The notes under the pieces: model-generated
What the model saw: the letters and a program-made list of their open reading frames with translations, nothing else
Database searches by the model: none
Told to the model about the DNA's origin: nothing
Shown here: piece by piece, positions 26,276 through 26,476 of the stretch
Layout: every line of letters begins with the position of its first letter
Numbering within the stretch: position 1 is the stretch's first letter
Origin: JBCDBY01 sp039182715
GTDB lineage: Bacteria; Planctomycetota; PLA2
Assembly (NCBI GenBank): GCA_039182715.1
Contig: JBCDBY010000017.1
Coordinates: 1 to 26,476 of the forward strand
Direction of reading: 5' to 3'
DNA length: 26,476 bases
Position numbers and translations under genes: made by a program

Positions 26276-26476
26276 CTACTTCTTGATGGCGGTGCGGACG
26301 ACGAGATAGCCGCCGTTCGGACCGGGCACGCCGCCGCGGACGAGGAGGACGTTCTGGCCCTCCATCAGTCCCTCGACCTTGAGGTTCTGGATGGTGACGC
26401 GGCGGTTGCCGTGCTGGCCCGCCATGCGGCGGCCCTTGACGACGCGCATCGGCTTGCAGCAGCCGATCGAGCCCGC
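26276..26476 (-). CDS. rplC: 50S ribosomal protein L3 (C-terminal part)
   Basis: The last 66 codons of rplC are present; the rest lies beyond the window edge. The protein reads AGSIGCCKPMRVVKGRRMAG, then QHGNRRVTIQNLKVEGL and GGVPGPNGGYLVVRTAIKK before TAG. This matches the conserved L3 C-terminus: the GS.G....P.RV.KG..MAG.. G.. .VT.QNL block, which contacts 23S rRNA, and the VPGP.GG....R.A end. L3 is one of the first proteins to bind in 50S assembly. In most bacteria rplD follows directly in the S10 operon; here a membrane coiled-coil gene follows instead. Confidence 0.95.
   Translation of the reverse strand, partial: AGSIGCCKPMRVVKGRRMAGQHGNRRVTIQNLKVEGLMEGQNVLLVRGGVPGPNGGYLVVRTAIKK

Overview
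The window is very GC-rich, densely packed bacterial DNA with many GTG starts and many 4-nt start/stop overlaps. A UvrA made of tandemly fused copies, an XPB-type helicase with its partner, several small lipoproteins and secreted proteins, TPR/HEAT repeat proteins and Carboxypeptidase-regulatory-like repeats together suggest a GC-rich Planctomycetota-like or other PVC/deltaproteobacteria-like chromosome. This is inference from gene content; no single marker settles it. Nothing seen looks like phage, plasmid or CRISPR.

Layout. (1) 2-3898 (+): C-terminal three ABC modules of a duplicated UvrA whose 5' end lies outside the window. (2) 3899-4144: a 231-bp element with perfect 28-bp inverted ends, lying between convergent genes. 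(3) 4145-6717 (-): a DUF1028 Ntn-hydrolase-like lipoprotein translationally coupled to a secreted or anchored beta-sandwich repeat protein. (4) 6924-19511 (+): nine co-directional, mostly overlapping genes: XPB helicase, helicase-associated partner, HEAT-like protein, LapB/YciM-like TPR and zinc-ribbon protein, membrane TPR protein, PhoD-like phosphatase, zinc metallopeptidase, D-Ala-D-Ala-ligase-like ATP-grasp enzyme and PQQ sugar dehydrogenase. (5) 19492-22122 (-): tRNA-Leu(CAA), two STAS anti-sigma-factor-antagonist-like proteins, a DUF3365 c-type heme lipoprotein, a small unknown protein and an SDR oxidoreductase. (6) 22123-22562: a gene-free stretch with a candidate structured RNA. (7) 22563-25535 (+): an EndoG-family lipoprotein with substituted active-site residues, inorganic pyrophosphatase, and an erythromycin-esterase-family protein interrupted by an in-frame TAA. 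(8) 25536-26476: a palindromic array of 7-bp repeats, a small coiled-coil membrane protein, and the C-terminus of ribosomal protein L3 (-).

How the genes relate. DNA repair is represented by UvrA and by XPB plus its partner. The 12.6-kb train joins repair, envelope homeostasis (LapB-like/TPR) and secreted enzymes, apparently without internal terminators. The metallopeptidase and ATP-grasp ligase overlap by 4 nt and may act on the same peptide-type substrate. The two STAS proteins suggest partner-switching control, but no anti-sigma kinase or sigma factor is visible nearby. The main points for a second look are the EndoG-like lipoprotein with lost catalytic residues, the interrupted esterase, the unassigned RNA candidate, the two unrelated palindromic elements at convergent gene ends, and an rplC that is not followed by rplD.
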